From NCBI GenBank assembly GCA_017380635.1, contig JAFODP010000006.1, forward strand, positions 1-64,000: a stretch of 64,000 nt of DNA, written 5' to 3'. Under the pieces are notes generated by a model. It ran no database searches. It was not told where the DNA came from and was given only the letters and a program-made list of their open reading frames with translations. Both the position numbers and the translations under genes were made by a program. Shown piece after piece: positions 1-7,302 of this stretch. Origin of the DNA: Bacteroidales bacterium (GTDB lineage: Bacteria; Bacteroidota; Bacteroidia; Bacteroidales; UBA1402). The stretch's first letter is position 1; each line of letters begins with the position of its first letter.

Positions 1-115
1 TAAAGGCATCCCCTCGTATGTGCTTGTCGACAGGGATGGCAACTACGCCTTGCGCAACGACCTGCGCGACCACAGCAAGATGGTGAGTACGCTGAAGGAG
101 GAGCTGAAGAAGTAG
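1..115 (+). CDS. C-terminal end of a TlpA/thioredoxin-like protein (partial, 5' end outside window)
   Basis: The window opens inside a reading frame (first full codon at 2) that ends with TAG at 113-115. The visible 37 residues begin KGIPSYVLVDRDGNY and end in a charged helix. The G-[IV]-P-x-x-x-L-[IV]-D-x-D-G pattern is the cis-proline strand and hairpin near the C-terminus of thioredoxin-fold proteins of the TlpA/ResA group, which act on disulfides in the periplasm. Two more proteins of this kind follow on the same strand, so this is probably the first member of a three-gene tandem set. The CxxC motif and any signal peptide lie outside the window. Confidence 0.7.
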   Translation, partial: KGIPSYVLVDRDGNYALRNDLRDHSKMVSTLKEELKK

Positions 116-126
116 CAGCAAAGGTT

Positions 127-340
127 TTCGTGGCTAATTCGTGGCCAATTCATGAGCATTGCCTTTAGCCCCTGCGGGCGGCGAACTTCGTTTCGTGTAC
201 CCTTTTTTCAACACGAATTCCCGTAAAGTGCCCATAAATTATCCATAAATAAAAATCGTGCAACAACATAAACAACCAATACAATGAAACCAACCAAACT
301 ATTCCTCTTCCTTGCCGTGGCGGTGCTGCTGGGGGCGTGC
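127..340 (+). repeat. Duplicated leader plus signal-peptide segment, copy 1
   Basis: This segment and 1524-1727 are closely similar by eye, with only scattered substitutions and small gaps. Each holds the roughly 155 bases before a TlpA-like lipoprotein gene plus its first 19 codons, up to the lipobox cysteine. Similarity stops abruptly just after the cysteine codon. The shared core includes CTGCGGGCGGCGAACTTCG and the run of T before the start codon. The segment also fills the gap between the partial gene and the 406-residue lipoprotein. I could not pick out a convincing TAnnTTTG promoter in it. Confidence 0.85.
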
Positions 341-1504
341 AAATCAAAGACACAACAGCCCGAGGATGTCCTCAACGCTGCATTGGAAAAGGTTGAACGA
401 ATCAAGGTTGCTGGGTACGAGATAGAAGAGAAGGTGAAGGCTCCTTACGAGAAGGAATGGGCTGACATCCGGCATTGTAGATACATAGAGCAAGACAATC
501 CACAAGATACGACCATCGGCGCTTCGGTCTTGCATTACATGGAGGATGGCAGTATCCTCAGTGCATACGATGGGACGAACTCTGTAACGTTCCACCACGA
601 GGAGAAGCGTACCGTAGTCAAGGACTTCTTGGACACGAAGAGCCTTTCTTTGCCATTTCGTCCGTATACCCCGCCCTTCTACAACTACGTGAAGAGCCTT
701 ATCAGATATATGCAGAACACCTCAGACAGCATCCATGTGAATGTGGAGGAGACAGAAGAGGACTACATCTACAAACTCTCCATCTATGAAGACAGGCAGG
801 TGGAGTTCTTCGGTCGTGCATACAAGATGCCCCACAACCCCTATGACCTCAGCGAGGAGGATACCTACTCTTATTATACGCTGTGGATTCGCAAGGCCGA
901 TACGATGCCTTATCGATATCTGCGCGAGATGAGCCATAACATCAATGAAGTGACTTGCTACAATACGGAATGGAGCGAGGATGCATCGGCCAGCAACCCC
1001 ATCGTAGCTATGGACTTTGTTCGCTTGCATGGAGGGTACAAGGTTCATTATGTAGGCAAGAGAGATACCGAGAAGGAGGCGAGAGACGATGAACAGCTTC
1101 TTGGCAAGGTTGCTCCCGAATGGACATTGAAAGATATAGACGGCAAGGCCGTGACACTGGAGAGTCTGCGAGGCAAGCCTACCATCATCAATCTCACAGG
1201 CCTCGGCTGTGGCCCTTGCATCCAATCCTATCCCGAACTGGTGGAGATGAGCAAGCGGTTCAACGTTGTTTCCATAGAATCGTGGGGGAAGAGTGCGCAA
1301 AGCCTGCGCGACTATGCCGCCCATCACAAGATAACCTACCCGATGCTACTTGGTGAAGATACTGTGCTGAATGCCTACATTGGCACTAGCCGCGGTGTCC
1401 CCGTGTTCTTCTATCTCGACGAAAACCATATTGTACGCAAAGTAGATAGAGGGTATGCTAAAGGGATGATTGGCCGAAGTTCCGAAGGATTGGGATGGGA
1501 ATAA
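284..1504 (+). CDS. TlpA-like thioredoxin-fold lipoprotein (406 aa)
   Basis: Predicted periplasm-facing lipoprotein with a C-terminal thioredoxin domain. Residues 1-19 are a lipoprotein signal peptide (hydrophobic core, then LLGAC with the lipid-bearing Cys at 19). Residues about 30-265 match no family I recognise. Residues about 270-400 are TlpA/AhpC-TSA-like, with the redox motif C309-G-P-C312 and a late R-G-V-P-V-F cis-proline segment. The residue before the motif is Gly, not the Trp usual in WCxxC, and no W-A-[ST]-W stretch is present, so redox properties may differ. A substrate cannot be assigned. It shares its leader and signal peptide with the next gene. Glu codons here are often GAG, unlike the GAA-rich genes further on. 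Confidence 0.85.
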   Translation: MKPTKLFLFLAVAVLLGACKSKTQQPEDVLNAALEKVERIKVAGYEIEEKVKAPYEKEWADIRHCRYIEQDNPQDTTIGASVLHYMEDGSILSAYDGTNSVTFHHEEKRTVVKDFLDTKSLSLPFRPYTPPFYNYVKSLIRYMQNTSDSIHVNVEETEEDYIYKLSIYEDRQVEFFGRAYKMPHNPYDLSEEDTYSYYTLWIRKADTMPYRYLREMSHNINEVTCYNTEWSEDASASNPIVAMDFVRLHGGYKVHYVGKRDTEKEARDDEQLLGKVAPEWTLKDIDGKAVTLESLRGKPTIINLTGLGCGPCIQSYPELVEMSKRFNVVSIESWGKSAQSLRDYAAHHKITYPMLLGEDTVLNAYIGTSRGVPVFFYLDENHIVRKVDRGYAKGMIGRSSEGLGWE

Positions 1505-1523
1505 AAACAATAATTCCTTAAAA

Positions 1524-1727
1524 TTCGTGGCTAATTACATGGTAATTGCCTTTGGCTCCTGCGGGCGGCGAACTTCGTTTCGTGTACCCTTTTTTCAACA
1601 TAAATTCCCGTAAATTGCCCACAAATTATCCACAAATAAAATTCGTGTAACAACATAAACAACCAATACGATGAAACCAACCAAACCAATCCTCTTCCTT
1701 GCCGTGGCGGTGCTGCTGGGATCGTGC
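1524..1727 (+). repeat. Duplicated leader plus signal-peptide segment, copy 2
   Basis: Second copy of the 127-340 segment, covering the gap before the 794-residue lipoprotein and its first 19 codons through the lipobox Cys codon at 1725-1727. The mature protein sequences that follow differ from each other. The pattern is that of a conserved expression and export leader joined to divergent bodies. Confidence 0.85.
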
Positions 1728-4055
1728 AATGATTCTAAAATACAAGATTCCCGAGTGTGGGACGAGGTAGCGATGGGCTACAACAACAGCAACCATATAA
1801 TTAAGGTGACGGGCGTGAAACTGCTCAATAAGCACACGGAGGTGGCCTTACATGTTACCTATCCGGCCGGTAATTGGATAAAAGTGGACTCGAACATCTA
1901 TCTGCAAGCAGACGGCGACCAGTACAAGGTAAAGACCATAGTGTCCGACTCCACGAAAGCTGTGCCCGAGCTCGATAAGGAGTTCTGGATGCCCGAGAGC
2001 GGCGAGGTGGACTTTGTGATGCAGTTTGAACCTCTACCCGAAAGCACCGAGCATTTCGACTTCATCGAGTCCGGCGGATGGAAGATACTGGATATACGCA
2101 ATGCTCGACTCCTCCCCCAGGGTATTACCGATACCTATTGGCGCAATGCAAAGACGGGCGATTGGATTATCGGTTTCGCCGAGCGGCATGTGATCTATGA
2201 CAATGCCGTATGGGATATCGTGACGCAGATGGAGCGTGATGGTAGCTATGCGCTTACCATCAGCAGGGGTGCCGAGAGTATGGATGTCGCTGTCGGGCCA
2301 ATGAAAGAGGGCTCACGCCGTATTGCCATAGGCAAGGCCGGACCTATAAAGTGCCTGCCCATTACTACCAACAACTTGCCCGACTATCCCGAGAAAGACC
2401 ATCGTCAAGGTTTCAAGGACAATGGCTATCGCATGGGCGATAGCGTGACCATCGTGGGATGGCTGAAGGATATGCCCTCATCCGTATGGAAAAGAGGCGG
2501 CAAATCGTTCAGAACAGCCGTTAAGAATATCATCGCTGACGAGCAACAGAGCTTCTCTGCTCCAATGGATAGCCTCGGGCGCTTTACACTGAAATTACCC
2601 TTACTGAATAGTTCTCAGGCTTTTTTGGATTGGGATAGGTCTAGAATCAGCACCATGCTCGAACCTGGTGAGACCTACTTCTACCTCTGCGACTACACCA
2701 CGGGCCAACGACTCTTCATGGGTACGGATGCTCGCTTGCAAAATGAGCTCTTGGCCTATCCGCACGAGTGGGCTAACGCACGTATGGAAAAACGCGGAGG
2801 AGAAGAAAAGGAGGCTATGGAGTTCTGGGAAATTACCAATCGCGAACGAGAGAAACAGCTTGCCAAGTTGCAAGAAACACTGACGCAGCATCCCAATCTG
2901 TCGAAACGATATATAGATTATCTGACAGGCTATTACCTCACAGGGCAAGGGGAGTCGATGATGCAGGCACGTTTTTCTATGAAAGCGTGGAAACTGCCTC
3001 AGGCCTATATGGAGTATGTGGGAGAATCGATTTGGAAGAATGTGGTAAAGCTAAAGCCGTATACACTTTACCGAGACTTCGCCACCTTCAAACGTGACTA
3101 CATTGAACAATTGGAAAGAGGACGAACAGTGACGTGGATAGATATACTAAGAAGCTTGTCCGACAGAGCTGAGCTGTCTCTGACGGATGAGCAATGGAAT
3201 GTATTGGATACTTATGAAGCAGGTATCAATAAACTGAATGCCGATTACTCGCGTTTACAAACAGAAGAGGAGAAACAGGCCTTGGTAGATTCCTTCAATG
3301 CCAGTGTTGATATCAAGCCAATAAGAGAAATCCATGAGACTTTTTATGATCGCATCGACAAAGAAGTTCCCTTCGTTAGTTTGCGAGAATCATTGGCTGT
3401 GATAGATTCTGTTGGCTGTGACCAAAACTTGCGCGATTTGCATCTTGCGTATATGCTATATGCAAGTATAGACAACTCTCGTAAGCCGCTTGATGCTAAC
3501 GTGATAGCTTGGATGGAACAGGAGATACAACTCCCTGCAGCCAAAGCTGCGGTAAAGGAACTCAACGATGTGTATCTTGCTGTGCAACGCCGCGAACTGG
3601 TGAGTAACAGCCTAAAATCGTCAGACGATGTAAAAGGTATGAGCGATGGCGAGAAGATACTGCGCAAGCTCATTGAGCCTTATAAAGGCAAACTCATCCT
3701 ACTCGATATCTGGGGCACCTGGTGCGGACCTTGCAAGGCGGCCTTGAAGAACAGCCAGGAGGAATACGAGCATTTGAAGGACTACGACATTATATATCTC
3801 TACCTTGCCAACCGCTCCGACGAGGAGTCGTGGAAAAATGTCATCAAGGAGTACAACGTCACGGGCGACAATGTGGTGCACTATAATCTTCCCACCGAGC
3901 AGCAGACCGCCATCGAGCACTTCCTTGGCGTGAACAGCTTCCCCACTTACAAGCTCATCGACCGCGACGGCAACATCCTCGATGTGAATGCCGACCCACG
4001 CGAGCTCGATGCGCTGGAGAACTTGCTGAAGACGATATGTTCCGACAATAAGTAG
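1671..4055 (+). CDS. Large TlpA-like thioredoxin-fold lipoprotein (794 aa)
   Basis: The signal peptide ends LLGSC with the lipobox Cys at 19, so it is predicted to be a lipoprotein. The C-terminal domain (about 655-790) carries WGTWCGPC with redox cysteines 685 and 688, a K-x-x-L-[IV]-x-L-D-x-W strand before it and a NSFPTYKLIDRDGNIL cis-proline hairpin after it, as in TlpA/ResA-type oxidoreductases. The roughly 630 residues between hold a beta-rich N-terminal part and a long helical, Glu/Arg/Lys-rich middle (about 380-640) of unknown function. Many Bacteroidota proteins have this plan of a large unknown region plus terminal thioredoxin domain. It is the last of the tandem set and is followed by a GC-rich stem-loop (4057-4102). 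Confidence 0.85.
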   Translation: MKPTKPILFLAVAVLLGSCNDSKIQDSRVWDEVAMGYNNSNHIIKVTGVKLLNKHTEVALHVTYPAGNWIKVDSNIYLQADGDQYKVKTIVSDSTKAVPELDKEFWMPESGEVDFVMQFEPLPESTEHFDFIESGGWKILDIRNARLLPQGITDTYWRNAKTGDWIIGFAERHVIYDNAVWDIVTQMERDGSYALTISRGAESMDVAVGPMKEGSRRIAIGKAGPIKCLPITTNNLPDYPEKDHRQGFKDNGYRMGDSVTIVGWLKDMPSSVWKRGGKSFRTAVKNIIADEQQSFSAPMDSLGRFTLKLPLLNSSQAFLDWDRSRISTMLEPGETYFYLCDYTTGQRLFMGTDARLQNELLAYPHEWANARMEKRGGEEKEAMEFWEITNREREKQLAKLQETLTQHPNLSKRYIDYLTGYYLTGQGESMMQARFSMKAWKLPQAYMEYVGESIWKNVVKLKPYTLYRDFATFKRDYIEQLERGRTVTWIDILRSLSDRAELSLTDEQWNVLDTYEAGINKLNADYSRLQTEEEKQALVDSFNASVDIKPIREIHETFYDRIDKEVPFVSLRESLAVIDSVGCDQNLRDLHLAYMLYASIDNSRKPLDANVIAWMEQEIQLPAAKAAVKELNDVYLAVQRRELVSNSLKSSDDVKGMSDGEKILRKLIEPYKGKLILLDIWGTWCGPCKAALKNSQEEYEHLKDYDIIYLYLANRSDEESWKNVIKEYNVTGDNVVHYNLPTEQQTAIEHFLGVNSFPTYKLIDRDGNILDVNADPRELDALENLLKTICSDNK

Positions 4056-4056
4056 C

Positions 4057-4102
4057 GTGCAATCTGCGACGCCGCCTGCGTTTTCGCCGCCGCAGATCGC
4101 AC
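4057..4102 (+). terminator. Possible stem-loop end of the TlpA-like gene set
   Basis: Arms 4057-4068 and 4091-4102 pair with one mismatch (GTGCAATCTGCG against CGCAGATCGCAC). A second short inverted pair lies inside. There is no T-run after the stem, so this is a weak candidate for a factor-independent terminator. It starts two bases after the stop codon. Confidence 0.4.
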
Positions 4103-4137
4103 ACTCTCCAAAGTTGAATTGTTTTCGCAACAGGCGA

Positions 4138-4333
4138 GTAGATGTTTGCAAAGGAATTATTAAAAATGGGCGGAGAGTCGGAGTGAAGGCAAGGGACGTG
4201 AAGAAACGCGGCTTGTTAGAAGCACGTTAGGCGGCCGAGCGAAGCGAGGCGGGCTAAAAGTGCTGAGTCCCGCGTTTTAGTCCATTGCCAAGTGGAGCAG
4301 CCCATTTTTGCCAAATTCCGTGCAAACTTCTGC
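4138..4333. repeat. Imperfect palindromic element of about 196 bp with 34-bp terminal inverted repeats
   Basis: The gap 4056-4413 holds no gene. Arms 4138-4171 and 4300-4333 are inverted copies. Both contain TTTGCA and GGAATT and end inward in a perfect 10-bp AAAAATGGGC/GCCCATTTTT. Inside them GGCAAGGGAC (4188-4197) has an inverted partner reading GGCAATGGAC on the other strand, and AAACGCGG (4204-4211) pairs with CCGCGTTT (4270-4277). The centre is GC-rich. The whole could fold as one long interrupted hairpin. The hexamer CAACAG lies a few bases outside each end (4128-4133 and 4337-4342), a possible but unproven target duplication. A non-autonomous inverted-repeat element or a large RNA hairpin are both possible. 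Confidence 0.6.
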
Positions 4334-4364
4334 GAACAACAGCGTGAAACAATCAACAACAAAA

Positions 4365-4399
4365 AAAGGGACTGCAGTGATGCAATCCCTTTTGTTATG
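4365..4399 (-). terminator. Rho-independent terminator of rpsA
   Basis: Arms 4365-4376 and 4381-4392 pair over 12 bases with one mismatch around the tetraloop GTGA. Read on the minus strand the stem is followed by a long T-run (the A-run at 4361-4367), the usual layout for the end of the rpsA transcript, whose stop codon lies about 20 bases upstream. Confidence 0.8.
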
Positions 4400-4413
4400 C
4401 GAAGATAAATGGA

Positions 4414-6261
4414 TTATTCTTCGTTAGCTTCCAACTGCTTCTTCAAAGCAGCCAAAGCATCGATGTCGCCCAAAGTGGTCTTTTCAACCTTGGCAGCTAC
4501 GGCTTCAGCAGCTTTTTCTTCAGCTTTCTTTTCGCTGGCAGCTTTCTTGGCAGCTACGCGAGCTTCCTTCTTAGCTTCATCTTCGTGGATGCGGCTGTGA
4601 GAAAGGATGATACGCTTAGCGTTCTTGTTGAATTCGATTACCTTGAAATCCAAAGTTTCACCTACCTGAGCCTGTGAACCATCTTCTTTGGTCAAGTGCT
4701 TAGGAGTAGCGAAGCCTTCGATGCCATAAGGCAAAGCGATAACAGCGCCCTTGTCAACGATTTCGGTGATAGTAGCCTGGTGGATGCTATCAACGGTGAA
4801 TACGGTTTCGAAGTTGTCCCAAGGATTTTCTTCCAATTGCTTGTGACCCAAGCTCAAACGACGATTTTCCTTGTCGATTTCCAAAACAGCCACTTCGATT
4901 TCAGCACCAATCTGGGTGAATTCGCTAGGATGTTTGATTTTCTTGGTCCAGCTCAAGTCGCTGATGTGGATCAAACCGTCAACGCCTTCTTCGATTTCAA
5001 CGAATACACCGAAGTTGGTGAAGTTGCGAACCTTAGCGGTGTGCTTGCTACCAACAGCATACTTGGTGTCGATGTCTTGCCAGGGATCTTCTCTCAACTG
5101 CTTGATACCCAAAGAAATCTTTCTTTCTTCGCGGCTCAAGGTCAAGATAACAGCTTCTACTTCGTCGCCTACAGACAAGAAGTCTTGAGCGCTGCGCAAA
5201 TGCTGTGACCAGCTCATTTCTGAAACGTGGATCAAACCTTCGATGCCAGGAGCGATTTCTACGAATGCACCGTAGTCAACCATCACAACAACTTTACCCT
5301 TAACCTTGTCACCAACAGTCAAGTTAGCATCCAAAGCATCCCAAGGATGAGGAGTGAGTTGCTTCATACCCAAAGCAATGCGCTTTCTGTCTTCGTCGAA
5401 GTCCATGATAACAACATTAACTTTCTGATCGGGTTGAACGATGTCATGAGGATCGTTTACGCGGCCCCAGCTCAAGTCGGTGATATGGATCAAACCGTCG
5501 ACGCCACCCAAGTCGATGAATACACCGTAAGAGGTGATGTTCTTAACGGTACCTTCCAATACCTGACCTTTTTCCAGTTTAGAGATGATTTCTTTCTTCT
5601 GGAGTTCGAGTTCAGCTTCGATAAGAGCTTTGTGAGAAACAACCACGTTCTTGAATTCTTGGTTGATCTTGATAACCTTGAATTCCATGGTCTTGCCAAC
5701 GAATACATCGTAATCGCGGATAGGCTTAACGTCGATTTGTGAACCGGGCAAGAAGGCTTCGATGCCGAATACGTCCACAATCATACCGCCCTTAGTGCGG
5801 CACTTAACGTAACCCTTAACGATTTCACCGCTTTCGAGAGCAGCATTAACATTTTCCCAGCTACGTGAGGTGCGAGCTTTCTTGTGTGACAGAATCAACT
5901 GACCTTTCTTGTCTTCTTGTGATTCGATATACACTTCAACTTTGTCACCGATAGCCAAATCGGGGTTGTAACGGAACTCATTCAAAGAAACGATACCATC
6001 CGATTTGAAACCGATGTTAACGACAACTTCGCGTTTGTTCATACCGATAACCGTACCGATGATAACTTCTTTTTCCTTAACGGTGTTGAGGGTTTCATCG
6101 TAGGTCTTGGTGAGTTCTTCAATGGTAGCTTTGCCAAGTACGCTACCTTTTTCGTACGCTTCCCAGTCAAAGTTCTGGTCAGGTTCGAGTGCTACTTTTG
6201 CTGTTGCAGAGGCAGCTGCAACTTTAGCTTCCATAGCCAAATCTTTTGTTTCTTCGCTCAT
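4414..6261 (-). CDS. rpsA: 30S ribosomal protein S1
   Basis: S1 binds mRNA on the small ribosomal subunit. Six S1 (OB-fold) repeats can be read in order: two divergent ones first, then three canonical copies containing GVFID/GAFVE/GVFVE and GLIHIS-type motifs, then a degenerate sixth. A Lys/Ala/Glu-rich tail of about 60 residues follows. The length (615 aa) suits Bacteroidota S1. The start is set at the ATG giving MSEETKD; an in-frame ATG four codons upstream (6271-6273) is also open. A minus-strand TACCTTTG box at 6343-6350 and a terminator at 4365-4399 bracket it as a single-gene unit. Confidence 0.95.
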   Translation of the reverse strand: MSEETKDLAMEAKVAAASATAKVALEPDQNFDWEAYEKGSVLGKATIEELTKTYDETLNTVKEKEVIIGTVIGMNKREVVVNIGFKSDGIVSLNEFRYNPDLAIGDKVEVYIESQEDKKGQLILSHKKARTSRSWENVNAALESGEIVKGYVKCRTKGGMIVDVFGIEAFLPGSQIDVKPIRDYDVFVGKTMEFKVIKINQEFKNVVVSHKALIEAELELQKKEIISKLEKGQVLEGTVKNITSYGVFIDLGGVDGLIHITDLSWGRVNDPHDIVQPDQKVNVVIMDFDEDRKRIALGMKQLTPHPWDALDANLTVGDKVKGKVVVMVDYGAFVEIAPGIEGLIHVSEMSWSQHLRSAQDFLSVGDEVEAVILTLSREERKISLGIKQLREDPWQDIDTKYAVGSKHTAKVRNFTNFGVFVEIEEGVDGLIHISDLSWTKKIKHPSEFTQIGAEIEVAVLEIDKENRRLSLGHKQLEENPWDNFETVFTVDSIHQATITEIVDKGAVIALPYGIEGFATPKHLTKEDGSQAQVGETLDFKVIEFNKNAKRIILSHSRIHEDEAKKEARVAAKKAASEKKAEEKAAEAVAAKVEKTTLGDIDALAALKKQLEANEE

Positions 6262-6342
6262 TGCAAAAAACATTTTAGGGGTTAAACATATTGATTATTA
6301 CGCTTTTAACGATTAGATGAACTTTTTTCGTCAAAAAGCCTG

Positions 6343-6350
6343 CAAAGGTA
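6343..6350 (-). promoter_or_regulatory. rpsA promoter (-7 box)
   Basis: CAAAGGTA on the plus strand reads TACCTTTG on the minus strand, a perfect match to the Bacteroidota TAnnTTTG element. It lies about 80 bases upstream of the rpsA start. A weak -33 match (GTTG) lies about 20 bases further upstream. Confidence 0.6.
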
Positions 6351-6420
6351 AAACCTTTATTTCATTTGTGCAACATCTCGTTGTATATTTATAAGGTGTT
6401 CTTTCTATTTGCTTTTTTGG

Positions 6421-6450
6421 TTTGATTATTGAAAAAATAGCTTACTTTTG
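6421..6450 (+). promoter_or_regulatory. Promoter of the 151-aa unknown gene
   Basis: TTTG at 6421-6424 and TACTTTTG at 6443-6450 are spaced by 18 bases, matching the Bacteroidota -33/-7 consensus. The predicted transcript starts around 6457, about 20 bases before the ATG at 6477. Confidence 0.7.
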
Positions 6451-6476
6451 CGCCCGTTGTTATAAGACTCGCATCA

Positions 6477-6932
6477 ATGAATTCGCAAAACACCTTATCA
6501 TCTTATCTGGAAACCCTTGTCAGGGAATCTTTGCAATTGCTGCAGACGCAGTATGCCACCGACATGCTTACCGATTTGTATTGGCAAGTGGATTTGACCT
6601 CCGGCTCTTTTGCCGTGTGGAACGACAACCAGCAGCAACTGGCCAAGGCTTCTGTGAAGGAATGGGTGTCTGAAGATGTGGATAAGTCGGTGTCTTTGGC
6701 CGAGATAGAACAAGTGTTGCGTCAGATTCTTTCCAAGCTCGAAGCGGAAAACTTTTTGGAAAAAATCAACGTGCAGATGCCCTTTTCTATCTTGATGGTG
6801 GACGAAGAAATGGAAACGCTCAGCGAATTGTATTTCCTCGACGACGAAGCGATGCCTTTGGATAACAATATTATACGTCATATCGATGACGAATTGGATT
6901 CCTTTTTCAAACAATTGATGGGCGATTGCTGA
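6477..6932 (+). CDS. Small acidic protein of unknown function (151 aa)
   Basis: I do not recognise a family. The frame opens with ATG at 6477, a short distance behind a well-formed promoter (6421-6450). The product is acidic, with no signal peptide or membrane segment. It appears to have a helical N-terminus (to about 30), a short beta-like middle (WQVDLTSGSFAVWND) and an alternating helix/strand C-terminal half ending in a run of Asp and Glu. It sits alone between rpsA (divergent) and tRNA-Thr. The promoter and codon use like its neighbours argue that it is a real gene. Confidence 0.75.
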   Translation: MNSQNTLSSYLETLVRESLQLLQTQYATDMLTDLYWQVDLTSGSFAVWNDNQQQLAKASVKEWVSEDVDKSVSLAEIEQVLRQILSKLEAENFLEKINVQMPFSILMVDEEMETLSELYFLDDEAMPLDNNIIRHIDDELDSFFKQLMGDC

Positions 6933-6948
6933 TTTTGGACAATATTTA

Positions 6949-6980
6949 TTTGGTGAATTTGCTGCGAGTTGTTACCTTTG
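6949..6980 (+). promoter_or_regulatory. tRNA-Thr promoter
   Basis: TTTG at 6949-6952 and TACCTTTG at 6973-6980 are spaced by 20 bases, a close match to the Bacteroidota consensus. The predicted start is near 6987, about 40 bases before the mature tRNA. Confidence 0.65.
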
Positions 6981-7025
6981 CGCTCGGTTTTCCCGGGTAG
7001 GGAAATGCGCTATTTTTTAACACTT

Positions 7026-7098
<73 letters not shown>

Positions 7099-7100
7099 CA

Positions 7101-7134
7101 AAGCCTTGGTTCCTTGGGATTAAGGCTTTTTTTT
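7101..7134 (+). terminator. Terminator after tRNA-Thr
   Basis: AAGCCTT (7101-7107) pairs with AAGGCTT (7122-7128), followed directly by an unbroken T-run to 7134. Confidence 0.8.
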
Positions 7135-7188
7135 GGATTATTTTATATTGTGTACCAATTTGTTACAATATAATTTTTAGTTCTTTGT

Positions 7189-7196
7189 TAATTTTG
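7189..7196 (+). promoter_or_regulatory. Promoter (-7 box) of the polysaccharide/metG gene group
   Basis: TAATTTTG fits TAnnTTTG. The nearest TTTG upstream (7159-7162) is 26 bases away, longer than usual. The predicted start near 7203 would leave a leader of about 100 bases before the preferred ATG at 7303. Confidence 0.45.
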
Positions 7197-7302
7197 CGAG
7201 CTATACAGAATACTCTAAGCATTCTTGCGTGTAAAGCAAGAGTTTTTCTTTCTGTTATTAAACATTGTCAATAATTTGTTTCATGTAATAGGGGAGGGTA
7301 AG

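Noticed and set aside
7225..7302. Earlier start (ATG 7225) for the dehydratase
   Set aside because: The extra 26 residues are not typical of the family, and the ATG at 7303 has a purine-rich stretch before it; kept only as an alternative.
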